A DNA stretch of 64,000 bases from positions 62,001-126,000 of the forward strand of contig NZ_JACHXW010000012.1 in the NCBI RefSeq assembly GCF_014192395.1, in the 5' to 3' direction. Positions 10,707-19,546 of the stretch are shown piece after piece (position 1 is the first letter of the stretch; each line of letters starts with the position of its first letter). The notes under the pieces were generated by a model that ran no database searches, was not told the DNA's origin, and saw nothing but the letters and a program-made list of their open reading frames with translations. The translations under genes and the position numbers were made by a program. The stretch is from Paenibacillus endophyticus. Lineage in GTDB: Bacteria; Bacillota; Bacilli; Paenibacillales; Paenibacillaceae.

Positions 10707-10749
10707 CGAATCATTGCGGTAATCATATGCAAATCATTCTTTTGGAGGC

Positions 10750-10787
10750 AAACCGGTAATCAATCATCTGATGGATTACCGGTTTTT
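10750..10787 (+). terminator. Intrinsic terminator of the VTC operon
   Basis: AACCGGTAATC pairs with GATTACCGGTT around a 12-base loop and is followed by a T-run. It sits 45 bases after the beta-helix lipoprotein gene. Confidence 0.9.
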
Positions 10788-10891
10788 CATTTATTGGTCA
10801 TGAGACGACAAGGACGAGAACTCATTTATAGGAATGGTTGAATAAAAGAAATCCAGATGGCAATCCTTAGGAAAAACAGGGGGGATTGCGG

Positions 10892-12316
10892 ATGGATCAG
10901 CTCTTACGAAGTTTCTCGACAATCATACAGAAAAGGCTGAACGATTCACCTGACCTCGTGACAAAAAACTATTGCGTGCAAGAACAATTCGAAATAACCT
11001 GCATGTATTTGTCTACCATAACGGATCAAAAGCTAGTCGATGAATTGGTCATCTCAGGCATATTGACGCCACATTCCCCGCTTCAGAATGGCCAAAACCC
11101 TTCTCAATGGCTAATGTCTGCATTTATACAAGCGGAAATAAAAGAAGTGAGCGGGGCGGATTCGTGCATTAAAGAATTATTGGAAGGTCAATGTATTGTA
11201 GCCTTCTCCGGACAACGCGCCATATCTATAAACGTCTGCAAACAAGAACAACGCAGCATAGCCGAGCCCGAAACAGAATCCGTAGTCCGAGGACCGCGTG
11301 AAGGCTTTGTGGAGGATTGCTCCCGCAATATTTCGCTCATCCGTAAACGGCTGAAGAGCGAAAAATTGGTGATTGAAGAAATGATCATTGGCAGTGAAAG
11401 TAATACAACGGTCTGTTTGATCTATATGCGCGGTATTGCCGACCCTGACTTAATTAATGAATTTCGTAATAGGCTGAAGGCCATCCAAACCGAGAGCATT
11501 CTCGAGAGCGCCTATATAGAAGAATATATCCAGGACAAGACAATGACTCCATTTCCTCAATTCACTTCATCAGAGAGGCCTGATGCTATTGCTGCAAAAC
11601 TGCTCGAGGGACAGGCAGCCATCATTACGGACGGAACGCCTAATGTATTAGCAGGTCCTATTACGTTTTTCCAGTCATTTGCTACGTCTGAGGACTATTA
11701 CCAAAGAGCTGACATTGCTACCGTATTGCGATGGCTCCGCATGCTGGCTTTTGTTATTGCGGTATTTACTCCATCCTTATACATTTCCGTTTCAACCTAT
11801 CACCAAGACCTGCTTCCCTCGTCCATGTTGGCTAACCTAGCCTCTCAAAGGGAAGGCGTCCCATTTCCTAGCGTGATAGAAGCTTTCGCGATGATGATCA
11901 TATTTGAAGTTCTTCGGGAAGCCGGGCTGCGCATGCCAAGAATATCCGGTCAAGCAATATCCATTGTTGGAGCATTGGTGCTCGGCCAAGCTGCGGTAGA
12001 GGCTGGTATCGTATCGGCCGCAATGGTCATTGTCGTATCGTTAACTGCAATCGCTAATTTTGTGGCTCCGAGTTATGGATTTGGCATCGCACAGCGGCTG
12101 ATCCAATTCGGATTCATGTTTTTAGCCAGCTTATTAGGTTTGTTTGGCGTGATGTGCGGCGTTTTTGTACTGCTCATCCATTTAGTATCCTTGCGTTCTA
12201 TGGGCGTTCCGTATTTTGCGCCGCTGGCACCGCTAAAGCTTTCGAATTGGAGAGACACCTTTATCCGTATTAACCGGCCCCTAATGAACCGGCATCGGAG
12301 AAAAAGGAATGGGTAA
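10892..12316 (+). CDS. GerA-family spore germinant receptor, A subunit
   Basis: 474 residues from the ATG at 10892. A GGGGGG run eight bases upstream makes this better than the TTG at 10886. The N-terminal half is soluble, with the typical VRGPREGFVEDCSRNISLIRKR segment. The C-terminal half carries about five membrane helices, including the conserved PSLYISVSTYHQDLLPSSM and FPSVIEAFAMMIIFEVLREAG motifs. A subunits sit in the spore inner membrane and form the oligomeric germinant-gated channel with B and C subunits. The gene starts a four-gene receptor operon. The germinant cannot be predicted. Confidence 0.95.
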   Translation: MDQLLRSFSTIIQKRLNDSPDLVTKNYCVQEQFEITCMYLSTITDQKLVDELVISGILTPHSPLQNGQNPSQWLMSAFIQAEIKEVSGADSCIKELLEGQCIVAFSGQRAISINVCKQEQRSIAEPETESVVRGPREGFVEDCSRNISLIRKRLKSEKLVIEEMIIGSESNTTVCLIYMRGIADPDLINEFRNRLKAIQTESILESAYIEEYIQDKTMTPFPQFTSSERPDAIAAKLLEGQAAIITDGTPNVLAGPITFFQSFATSEDYYQRADIATVLRWLRMLAFVIAVFTPSLYISVSTYHQDLLPSSMLANLASQREGVPFPSVIEAFAMMIIFEVLREAGLRMPRISGQAISIVGALVLGQAAVEAGIVSAAMVIVVSLTAIANFVAPSYGFGIAQRLIQFGFMFLASLLGLFGVMCGVFVLLIHLVSLRSMGVPYFAPLAPLKLSNWRDTFIRINRPLMNRHRRKRNG

Positions 12317-12329
12317 CGGGAGATTCATA

Positions 12330-13448
12330 ATGAAGAAAAAGCTTATTATTATGTTCTCCATTTTGCTTTTTTGTTCCGGATGTTGGGACATGAAAGAAAT
12401 TAACCAATTGGCTATCGTCGACATGATCGCCATAGACCGGGATGAGAAAGGCATGTTTATTGCCTATTATCAAATTCTCAATCCCCCTAGCATAGAAGCA
12501 CGAAGGTCAGGCCCGTCTAGAGCAGCCGTTTACACGTATGAGGTTTCGGCCCCAACCATGGGAAACATGCTGGAAAAAACCGGGGCAGTCATGTCTAGAA
12601 ATTTATACACCTCGCATCTGCAGTGTTATGTCGTATCGGAGCGGATGGCAAGGGCAGGCTTATTGAAAATGGCCAATTATTTGGAAAATTATAAAGAGCG
12701 CAGAACGAATGTTTATGCGATCGTATCGGAAGATCCCGTCTCCAAAGTGATCAATACGTTTACGCTATTGGACCGGGTTCCAGGAAGAAATATACGTTTA
12801 TTGCTCGATTGGCATGCAAGAAGACTCGGCATAAACAAATTACCGACAAGAATGAATGATCTTGTAGAAGGCATTCCTTTTAGCAGACCGACCATCATGC
12901 CCATTATTCAATATAAAGGAAATGGTTCAGCATCACTGGCGGATCGTCTGGAAGATATCAACGCTACGAAACAGAGCATAACCTTCAATGGGGGAGCTGT
13001 ATTTATAAAGGCTAAAATGGTCGGGAAGGTAAGCGATGAGATCAAGAACACATATTATGTCCTAAACGGATATGCGACCCGTAAACAAGAAACGTTTAAG
13101 GTCAATGGCGAAACGGTTGATATCGCATTAAATGATATTCAAATCAAGCGAAAGTGGATAACGAAGGATAGGCTTCAAATTCGGGTCGATGGAAATATAG
13201 GCATCATTAATAATGAGCAGGGAGTAAAGCTAACGCTTCAAAATATCGAGAAAATGGAGCTGGAATTCAATCGCACATACAAAAAAAAGTGCGAACAGTT
13301 CGTCAGCTTTGCTAAGCAAAAAAACTGGGACATGCTTGGCATCGGAGATACGGACCATGGCCGGAAAAGATGGAAGGACATTCAAGTCGAATTCGAAGTC
13401 CATTCGAAGTTAACCACTTTAGGAAACACAATCACACCTTACGAATAG
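12330..13448 (+). CDS. Ger(x)C-family germinant receptor lipoprotein, C subunit
   Basis: 372 residues from the ATG at 12330, chosen because GGGAG lies eight bases upstream. The alternative at 12309 has its purine run directly abutting the start. The signal peptide ends in the lipobox FCSGC followed by WDMKEINQLAIVDMIAIDRD, the hallmark start of mature GerC proteins. The remainder is the soluble extracytoplasmic domain. It lies between the A and B subunits, in the usual A-C-B order. Confidence 0.94.
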   Translation: MKKKLIIMFSILLFCSGCWDMKEINQLAIVDMIAIDRDEKGMFIAYYQILNPPSIEARRSGPSRAAVYTYEVSAPTMGNMLEKTGAVMSRNLYTSHLQCYVVSERMARAGLLKMANYLENYKERRTNVYAIVSEDPVSKVINTFTLLDRVPGRNIRLLLDWHARRLGINKLPTRMNDLVEGIPFSRPTIMPIIQYKGNGSASLADRLEDINATKQSITFNGGAVFIKAKMVGKVSDEIKNTYYVLNGYATRKQETFKVNGETVDIALNDIQIKRKWITKDRLQIRVDGNIGIINNEQGVKLTLQNIEKMELEFNRTYKKKCEQFVSFAKQKNWDMLGIGDTDHGRKRWKDIQVEFEVHSKLTTLGNTITPYE

Positions 13449-13452
13449 GAGA

Positions 13453-14550
13453 ATGATGTTGGAGCAAACCTCATTAAGTCCTTTCCAAATGTTTTGTCTT
13501 GTCTCTTGTTTTGTTGTGGGGACTACTTTTATTATGATGCCAAACGCCACGATCTCAGATGCAAAGCAATTTGGATGGCTTGTACATTTATGGGGTACCC
13601 TTTTTGGTGTTATTGTTGGATTTGTTTGGATTTACGTCTCTCAGAAACATCCCGGTCTTTCGCTTGTACAAATATTAAACCGTGTATTCGGAAAGTCCGC
13701 AGGGGCGATCATATCCGTCTGTTACATTGTTTTCTTCCTTCAAATTGCTGCTTGGGTAACAAGAAATGTAAGTGACTATATGCATGTGACGATGATGCCA
13801 AGGACACCTCAGACGATATTCCATATCATGACTCTGGCGGTTTGCGCCTATGCGGCAGTGAAAGGGATACGGGCTATATCACTCGTTAGCATATTTATCG
13901 TTCCCTATATTTCCGTTTCCTTTTGGATTCCTTATTCGGTCATGTTAAATGAATGGGAGTGGCGAAATTTCCACATTCCGAATGATTTTCATTTTTGGCC
14001 GATTTTATCTGAAACCAAATATGCCCTAGGCTTTCCTTTCTTAGAGACAGTCGCTTGTATGATGATATTTCCCATGGTTCGAACAAAGCTCAAAACAGCC
14101 GTATTGGGGGGAACCGTCTTTGGCGGCATTCAGATCGCGCTATCCGTATTTTTCGCGATTGGCGTTCTAGGCGTATATCGATCTTCCCATCTCCTGTACC
14201 CGAAGTATACGATATTTCGTGAAATGGAGTTTTCCAGCTTTTTTGAGCATCTCGAATCCGTCATTTCCGTAAACATGCTGTTAGTCGTATTCGTAAAGTT
14301 GAGTGCAATTTATTACTTTGCCGTATCCGCAATTTGCCAAGTGTTTGCCATACGCAACCGAGCCGTTGTCGCCGTCCCGCTGATTGGGGTCATCTCCGCT
14401 TATTCGCTATTGTTCTCAAACATTGCTGAGAATGCGAAGTGGATCCATGATTATTTGTTTATTTATTATGTTCCGTTCGGGATCGGTTTCCCCGTTCTTA
14501 TCGTCGTATTTACTTGGCTTCGCAAAAGAAGAGGGGAACGTACAACATGA
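13453..14550 (+). CDS. GerB-family germinant receptor permease-like subunit
   Basis: 365 residues with about ten membrane helices and the amino-acid-permease-like fold of GerAB proteins. Conserved features include the N-terminal MLEQTSLSPFQMFCLV and LLYPKYTIFREMEFSSFFEH. B subunits bind the germinant. An AGGAG at 13447-13451 is close to two tandem ATG codons (13453, 13456) and a TTG (13459), so the start is uncertain by up to two codons. It overlaps the next small gene by four bases (ATGA). Confidence 0.93.
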   Translation: MMLEQTSLSPFQMFCLVSCFVVGTTFIMMPNATISDAKQFGWLVHLWGTLFGVIVGFVWIYVSQKHPGLSLVQILNRVFGKSAGAIISVCYIVFFLQIAAWVTRNVSDYMHVTMMPRTPQTIFHIMTLAVCAYAAVKGIRAISLVSIFIVPYISVSFWIPYSVMLNEWEWRNFHIPNDFHFWPILSETKYALGFPFLETVACMMIFPMVRTKLKTAVLGGTVFGGIQIALSVFFAIGVLGVYRSSHLLYPKYTIFREMEFSSFFEHLESVISVNMLLVVFVKLSAIYYFAVSAICQVFAIRNRAVVAVPLIGVISAYSLLFSNIAENAKWIHDYLFIYYVPFGIGFPVLIVVFTWLRKRRGERTT

Positions 14551-14747
14551 TTGTTCTCTTGGGGACATATATAATCTTTTCAGCCGCAGCATTCCTATTT
14601 CTCCGATTTGCGCGAATACATAGGAGAGAAGTATGGGCGTTTTGCATTATCACATGCATTGGCTTCATACTATGGACGAGCATCGTTATCAGACATCCGC
14701 TAGATTTGAACAATGCCATAGGCTGGATCATTGACAGCAGCCAATAA
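14547..14747 (+). CDS. Small two-helix membrane protein of the germinant receptor operon
   Basis: 66 residues from the ATG at 14547, which overlaps the GerB stop as ATGA and follows a GAGGGGAACG ribosome site. Two hydrophobic segments (about 2-16 and 26-42) are separated by a basic turn (RFARIHRRE). Some Bacillales receptor operons carry a fourth small two-helix 'D' (2Tm) gene reported to modulate germination rate. Size, topology and position fit that class. A match to a characterised member was not confirmed. Confidence 0.75.
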   Translation: MIVLLGTYIIFSAAAFLFLRFARIHRREVWAFCIITCIGFILWTSIVIRHPLDLNNAIGWIIDSSQ

Positions 14748-14788
14748 AAGCCAAGAAAATAAAGGTTTCGTATATTGGTACATGCTTT

Positions 14789-14816
14789 AAGCTCATGGTT
14801 ATCCATGAGCTTTTTT
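14789..14816 (+). terminator. Intrinsic terminator of the germination operon
   Basis: AAGCTCATGG and CCATGAGCTT form a ten-base stem around TTAT, followed by TTTT. It lies 42 bases after the small membrane gene. Confidence 0.92.
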
Positions 14817-14945
14817 GATTTCGTCGGAAAAGCTCAAAAATCTGGGGCTTATACGACTATGATGATGCCATGGAATGATTACAACTGCAAATGTGCCACT
14901 TGACTTCATACGGTCGTATTCGTTATGGTTGATATCTTGATGATA

Positions 14946-14965
14946 TTGATAATCATAATCATTAG
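14946..14965 (+). promoter_or_regulatory. Fur-box-like operator upstream of the iron locus
   Basis: TTGATAATCATAATCATTAG resembles the Fur consensus (GATAAT repeats), with two mismatches in the 7-1-7 dyad. It lies about 80-100 bases before the AraC/lipoprotein gene and is surrounded by further GATAT/TGATAAT repeats. Iron-dependent control of the first start is likely, given the second, better box at 15980. Confidence 0.65.
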
Positions 14966-15005
14966 CTGTATATTATTTTATATTTTCATTGGGAGGAGCA
15001 ATCTG

Positions 15006-15047
15006 ATGGACAGGATGGATAACGTCCGTTATGTGGCAGTATTATGA
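15006..15047 (+). CDS. Possible 13-codon leader cistron coupled to the AraC gene
   Basis: The only strong ribosome site here, GGGAGGAG at 14991-14998, serves an ATG at 15006, which reads MDRMDNVRYVAVL and stops at 15045-15047. That stop overlaps the AraC start (ATG 15044) as ATGA. The AraC start itself has no visible ribosome site. The layout suggests that the mini-cistron feeds ribosomes to the AraC gene. It could instead be a frameshift in a formerly longer N-terminus, but the AraC protein already starts where related proteins do. Confidence 0.5.
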   Translation: MDRMDNVRYVAVL

Positions 15048-17020
15048 ACATGAACGAGCAAATTCAACTATGGAATCAAGTCATCGTTAGGGTGTTGGAT
15101 GTTCGGGTAATTCGAATCGAACGTGGCGACGAAATTCGTGATTACATAACGCCATCAAGCCTATTTATATTTACGGCAAACGGGAATGCCGAACTGTGGG
15201 CGGACGGCGATGTGTGGTTGTCTGAGCGGTTTCATTTGATGCATGTCGGCAAGGGGAAACGGTTAAATGTACGATCCGCCGGCTTGCTTGATGTATATAT
15301 GATTTTATACAATGCTTCGTTGCCAGCTTCTGCGCTGCGGGAGTTTCATATGATGATGCAAACCGACAATCCGTTTATGGAAAGTTGGGGGTTATCGCCG
15401 TCCGAACCGCTCGCATTGCTGGAGATGCTCGAAACCATGCTTATCGGCTGGCAAAAGGCGAACGGCGGAGGAAATGAACAGCTCGACTTGGGGAAGATAG
15501 AAGGGTTGAAGCGGTTGAAGGCCAAAGGGGAATTCATCCGTTTCGCGCATGCGGCGCTGCTGGAGCGGACGGAAAATGCGTGCGTGCCTTCGTTGGCCGA
15601 GCAGGTTATTCGTTATATGGCATCGAATTATCGCGGAATGATATCGGTGGAACGGCTGGCCCAGCAAATGAATTATACCCCTCAGTATGTTTCAAGGAAA
15701 TTCAAAGAGCTAACGGGATGCAGTCCGCTTGATTATGTGATTCAGCTTCGCATGGACTTGGCGCGAAAAATGCTCCGGGATACAGCAGCGACGCTGCAGG
15801 AAGTAGCTGATTATGTTGGTTATCAGGACAACATATATTTCAATCGTATGTTCAAGAAACAAACGGGCATCACTCCGGGTCAATACCGCAAAAAATATCG
15901 ATCTGATGTTTCGAAATATACAACGAATTGGTCAGATTTATCTGATGCAGCACCTCATCCGGCAATGTATCATCTAATTAGTAATGATAATCATTATCTA
16001 CAACATGCGGATGGGGGAAATGGTATGGCAAGTAGGAAAAGAAATCTGTTGGCGACGGCGCTGTTGTGTCTGTCTATGGCGGCGACGGGCTGTGGAACAG
16101 CAACGGAAGTCACAGGAGGTAATAACGGGGCAAGCCATAATACAGAAAACCGGACAGCGAATAACGCATCAAACGCGGAGACGGAGGCGCCTGTCAACGT
16201 CGAAAAGAGAACCATTACTACATCAGTCGGTGAGGTGGAAGTGCCTGCTCACCCGCAACGTGTAGCGGCGCAGGCATTTTTGGGAACGGTGTTAGCGCTT
16301 GGCGTACAGCCAATCTCAGCTGAAACTTTTTTGATGAATAGTCCATATTTGAAAGGGAAGCTTGACGGCGTGACGGATGTGGGCGAATCGCTGGAAGCCT
16401 TGCTTGAATTGGAGCCGGATTTAATCATTACGCAAATAAACGAGAAAGAGAATGTGGACAAGTACTCGCTCATTGCGCCGACGGTGGCTAATCCGTACAA
16501 CAGCTTTACGTCCATACAGGAGGAAATGCGCTATTTCGGCGATCTGCTAGACAAAGAGGATGTCGCTGAGCAGTGGATTGCTGATTTTGAGAGCAAACTA
16601 GGCAAATTGAGCGAGAAAGTACAGGCTGCGCTTGGCAAGGGCGAGACCGTGTCCGTCATGCAAGAGTATGATGGCATGGCATTTATATTCGGACCGAAGT
16701 CGGGACGCGGCGGCCGAATCATGTATGAAATGTTGGGCACGAAGCCGCCTTCGGAAGTTCCTGATTATATGCTGACCGACTCCTATTATGAGCTTTCGCT
16801 GGAGATGCTGCCTAAATATACCGGGGATTACTTGATTCTGACGACGGAAGCGTCATTGGAGCAGCTGCAGGCCGATCCGATTTGGGGCAAGCTGCCTGCG
16901 ATTCGGGATGGAAAAGCGTATCTTTGGAATGAAAACCAGTCATGGTATCGCGACCCGATTGCCGTTGAAGCACAAATAAGCAGTTTGGCTGATTGGATTA
17001 TCGAAGCCGCGAGAAAGTAG
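15044..17020 (+). CDS. AraC-type regulator joined in frame to a siderophore-binding lipoprotein
   Basis: 658 residues without a stop. Residues 1-170 are a cupin-like sensor. Residues about 185-290 are an AraC double helix-turn-helix (MISVERLAQQMNYTPQYVSR; VADYVGYQDNIYFNRMFKKQ). A low-complexity link (about 291-327) is encoded by what looks like an intergenic region with a Fur box. Residue 328 (ATG at 16025) starts a complete lipoprotein signal peptide with lipobox AATGC, with GGGGG seven bases before it. Residues about 380-658 form a TroA/FepB-like Fe-siderophore-binding domain (VAAQAFLGTVLALGVQPI; LLELEPDLIITQ). Bacillus Btr/YbbB also joins AraC and binding domains but has no internal signal peptide. 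Either this is one fusion plus an independently made lipoprotein, or two genes whose separating stop was lost. The downstream gene is a likely iron reductase. Confidence 0.85.
   Translation: MNMNEQIQLWNQVIVRVLDVRVIRIERGDEIRDYITPSSLFIFTANGNAELWADGDVWLSERFHLMHVGKGKRLNVRSAGLLDVYMILYNASLPASALREFHMMMQTDNPFMESWGLSPSEPLALLEMLETMLIGWQKANGGGNEQLDLGKIEGLKRLKAKGEFIRFAHAALLERTENACVPSLAEQVIRYMASNYRGMISVERLAQQMNYTPQYVSRKFKELTGCSPLDYVIQLRMDLARKMLRDTAATLQEVADYVGYQDNIYFNRMFKKQTGITPGQYRKKYRSDVSKYTTNWSDLSDAAPHPAMYHLISNDNHYLQHADGGNGMASRKRNLLATALLCLSMAATGCGTATEVTGGNNGASHNTENRTANNASNAETEAPVNVEKRTITTSVGEVEVPAHPQRVAAQAFLGTVLALGVQPISAETFLMNSPYLKGKLDGVTDVGESLEALLELEPDLIITQINEKENVDKYSLIAPTVANPYNSFTSIQEEMRYFGDLLDKEDVAEQWIADFESKLGKLSEKVQAALGKGETVSVMQEYDGMAFIFGPKSGRGGRIMYEMLGTKPPSEVPDYMLTDSYYELSLEMLPKYTGDYLILTTEASLEQLQADPIWGKLPAIRDGKAYLWNENQSWYRDPIAVEAQISSLADWIIEAARK
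15980..15999 (+). promoter_or_regulatory. Near-perfect Fur box inside the fusion reading frame
   Basis: AGTAATGATAATCATTATCT matches the 19-base Fur consensus at 17 of 19 positions, and the 7-1-7 core TGATAATCATTATCT has one mismatch. It lies 26 bases before the internal ATG at 16025. It probably marks an iron-regulated promoter for the lipoprotein. Confidence 0.88.
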
Positions 17021-17029
17021 AGGGAGAAT

Positions 17030-18082
17030 ATGATTGAGGATCAATTATATGATGTGACGATCGTTGGTGGCGGCCCCGCAGGCTTGTATGGTGCATTTTA
17101 TAGCGGCTTGCGCGAGATGAAGACGAAACTGATTGAATTTCAGCCTTATCTCGGCGGGAAAGTCCATATGTATCCGGAAAAGATGATTTGGGATGTAGGT
17201 GGGATGCGTCCTGTCTCTGGCGAGCTGCTTATTGATCAGATGAAAGAGCAAGCGTTGACGTTCGAGCCTGATATCGTGCTCGGCGAGAAGGTGACATCGA
17301 TTTCCAAAAATGATGACGGACAATTTGTGCTGCACACTTCGTCCGGTCAGACCCACTACTCCAAAACCGTTATTTTAGCCGTCGGCTACGGCATATTTCA
17401 ACCGACTAAGCTGCAAATTGAGGGAGCAGAGCGATTCGAAGTTTCGAACTTGCATTATACGGTGAAATCGCTGGCCCGTTTTAAAGACAAGGTTGTTCTC
17501 ATCTCGGGCGGAGGAAATTCCGCCATCGATTGGGCAATTGAGTTGGAATCCATCGCGAAAAAAGTATATCTGACGTACAGGAAGGATATGTTAAACGGTC
17601 ATGAGTCTCAGGTGACGTGGCTGCGTGAAAGCTCAGTTGAATGCTTGTTAAACGTGACGATACAGCGATTGGTTGCTTCCGCCGATCATGAGCTTATTTC
17701 CAAAGTTGTGCTGCGAAGTCATGATAATGATGCCGAGACTGAATTGGAAGTTGATGAAGTGATTATCAGCCACGGTTACGAACGGGATCGGAATTTGCTG
17801 GACAATAGCGCGATGCGTATTGAGATAGATGAAAATCGAGGAATCAAGGGAACTCCAATGAGCGAAACATCTGTAGAAGGCTTATATGCTGCAGGCGACA
17901 TCTTGCACCATGAAGGGAAGCTGCACTTGATTGCCGGTGCCTTCCAGGATGCCGCAAATGCGGTAAACCGTGCCAAGCAGTATATTACGCCTGAAGCTTG
18001 GGCATGGGGATCCGTGTCATCCCACAACGATTTATTTGCTCAAAAAAACCGGGAACTGCTGAAGCATTTATATGCAAAATAA
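17030..18082 (+). CDS. Ferredoxin/flavodoxin-NADP reductase, thioredoxin-reductase-like (YumC/IruO type)
   Basis: 350 residues. The FAD motif VTIVGGGPAGLYGAFYSG is near the start, the NADPH motif VVLISGGGNSAIDWAIELE near 155-170, and the flavin-closing segment LYAAGDI near 285. The CxxC of thioredoxin reductase is absent, as in type-2 ferredoxin-NADP reductases. Some relatives (IruO of Staphylococcus) supply electrons for iron release from siderophores. It starts nine bases after the siderophore-binding lipoprotein gene, so reduction of imported ferric siderophore is a sensible role here. It is followed by a terminator. Confidence 0.88.
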   Translation: MIEDQLYDVTIVGGGPAGLYGAFYSGLREMKTKLIEFQPYLGGKVHMYPEKMIWDVGGMRPVSGELLIDQMKEQALTFEPDIVLGEKVTSISKNDDGQFVLHTSSGQTHYSKTVILAVGYGIFQPTKLQIEGAERFEVSNLHYTVKSLARFKDKVVLISGGGNSAIDWAIELESIAKKVYLTYRKDMLNGHESQVTWLRESSVECLLNVTIQRLVASADHELISKVVLRSHDNDAETELEVDEVIISHGYERDRNLLDNSAMRIEIDENRGIKGTPMSETSVEGLYAAGDILHHEGKLHLIAGAFQDAANAVNRAKQYITPEAWAWGSVSSHNDLFAQKNRELLKHLYAK

Positions 18083-18162
18083 GACGAGCCTTCATTTGCC
18101 GTAATTCGAAGTATCGCCATTTTGTAAAGATGATATTTTGATAAAAGAATATAACTTAAACG

Positions 18163-18191
18163 ATCGGTACATGATGTACCGATTTTTTTTG
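18163..18191 (+). terminator. Intrinsic terminator of the iron locus
   Basis: ATCGGTACAT and ATGTACCGAT form an inverted repeat followed by eight T residues. It lies 80 bases after the reductase gene. Confidence 0.88.
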
Positions 18192-18242
18192 CATCTAGTA
18201 GGAGTCGGGGGCAGACTCAGAATGTTTGAAGTGAACCCCCAT

Positions 18243-18722
18243 TCATGATGCGTTTGCGCCGCTTACGGATTCGCCTTTGCTGTATTTCGCGACCAGGGTG
18301 AGAGAGGCAGCCAAAGAAACGATGTTCAACATAGCGAGATTTGCAAGCGCAGCCAACAATTTTGATAAAATCACTTTATTTCTTGAAACAGGTCTGACGA
18401 ACAAAAACTCGGCCGTTTTATCCCGTTCTTCCTTCGCGATAATATTAGCGCCTATCATCGTGGCATGAATCGTTCCCATTAATACAAGGTAGACAAAGAG
18501 TACGCCATAATATCCGCTTGCCTTCGATAGATCAAGCGTTCCGATTCCCATAAGGGCTTGCAAGGATGTTGGCATGCCCGCCATTAAATCACTCATGGAT
18601 TGTCCGGAAGAGGATAACCCAGCATATTTGCCCATACTGGAGGCAATTAAGAATAGAATGCCGATGCTCCAAAAAATAAGAGATTTCGAGTATGCTTTCA
18701 TCTCGATCCAAAATACATTCAT
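18243..18722 (-). pseudogene. ABC-2 type permease, C-terminally truncated
   Basis: About 160 residues from the ATG at 18722, which has a GGGGGAGG site. It contains the first helices and the conserved EERDKTAEFLFVRPVSR loop of ABC-2 exporters. It ends after the fourth hydrophobic segment. The paralogue upstream (18743-19540) has 265 residues and continues about 100 residues further. Loss of the last helices would probably abolish function. The stop lies just before a GGGGGCAGACTC..GTGAACCCCC stretch that may mark an old insertion or deletion joint. Confidence 0.78.
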
Positions 18723-18742
18723 TTCAACGCCTCCCCCCACAA

Positions 18743-19540
18743 TTAAACCGCATGGATATCCTTCCTGATGAAAACGAAATAGCTTACTAGCAGAGAAATT
18801 AAGACAATTCCTGCTCCAGCTAGCAAGAAAGAGGGCTCATAGCTGGAACTTCGAGAGATAGCGGCCGTGTCGAAATATTTAAAGGGAGATAGATACCTTT
18901 TTGCTTCATTATTACCTGTTGATACGAGCATGCCGACGATGAAAAAGGTGAACACGGTACCAAGAGATAGCGTGAGAACGGATTTTATTTTCCGAGCGAT
19001 GACCGAAATGACTACGCCTAATGCAATAAAAATAAGCTGAACATAAAAAAGCGTGGCGGTTATCATAAAGAAAGTTGCTGCACTGTATTCTTCTGTCTTC
19101 ACCTGATCTAGCATCATGCTGGCTGCAGTCAGAAAAAACATGTTTGTAGCAACTAACGAGGTCAATGCGGCCAAAATCTTGGACGTTAGTACGGTGATTC
19201 GCGATACAGGTTTTGTCATAAGAAAATCCGCCGTTTTGTCTCGTATCTCCTTGGAAATGATGGACGTGCCGATATTCATGCCTTGAATGGCCCCGCAAAG
19301 CGATAAATAGAGAAAGATATAAGCGTAGAAGCCCAGCACCGAACCCAGGTTCTCCACTTCAAGACCGATCGCTTTCCGCACAGCCTCCGGATAACTATCC
19401 AACAGTTTTTTGAACGAATCGATATCGGCTGCAATAGACGGATACATGGACATGAACAGGACGAGCAGGGCAACCAATGAAACGGACCAAATCAACGTTG
19501 ATTTTCCATAAGACTTTAATTCATGCAGAAAAATATTCAT
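18743..19540 (-). CDS. ABC-2 type transporter permease
   Basis: 265 residues with six hydrophobic segments and the family loop KEIRDKTADFLMTKPVSR. A clear AAAAGGAGG ribosome site precedes the start at 19540. It sits between a gutted ATPase gene and a truncated second permease, so the exporter as a whole is probably dead even though this gene is intact. Such three-gene exporters often handle peptides or drugs; the substrate here is unknown. Confidence 0.85.
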   Translation of the reverse strand: MNIFLHELKSYGKSTLIWSVSLVALLVLFMSMYPSIAADIDSFKKLLDSYPEAVRKAIGLEVENLGSVLGFYAYIFLYLSLCGAIQGMNIGTSIISKEIRDKTADFLMTKPVSRITVLTSKILAALTSLVATNMFFLTAASMMLDQVKTEEYSAATFFMITATLFYVQLIFIALGVVISVIARKIKSVLTLSLGTVFTFFIVGMLVSTGNNEAKRYLSPFKYFDTAAISRSSSYEPSFLLAGAGIVLISLLVSYFVFIRKDIHAV

Positions 19541-19546
19541 TGTTGA

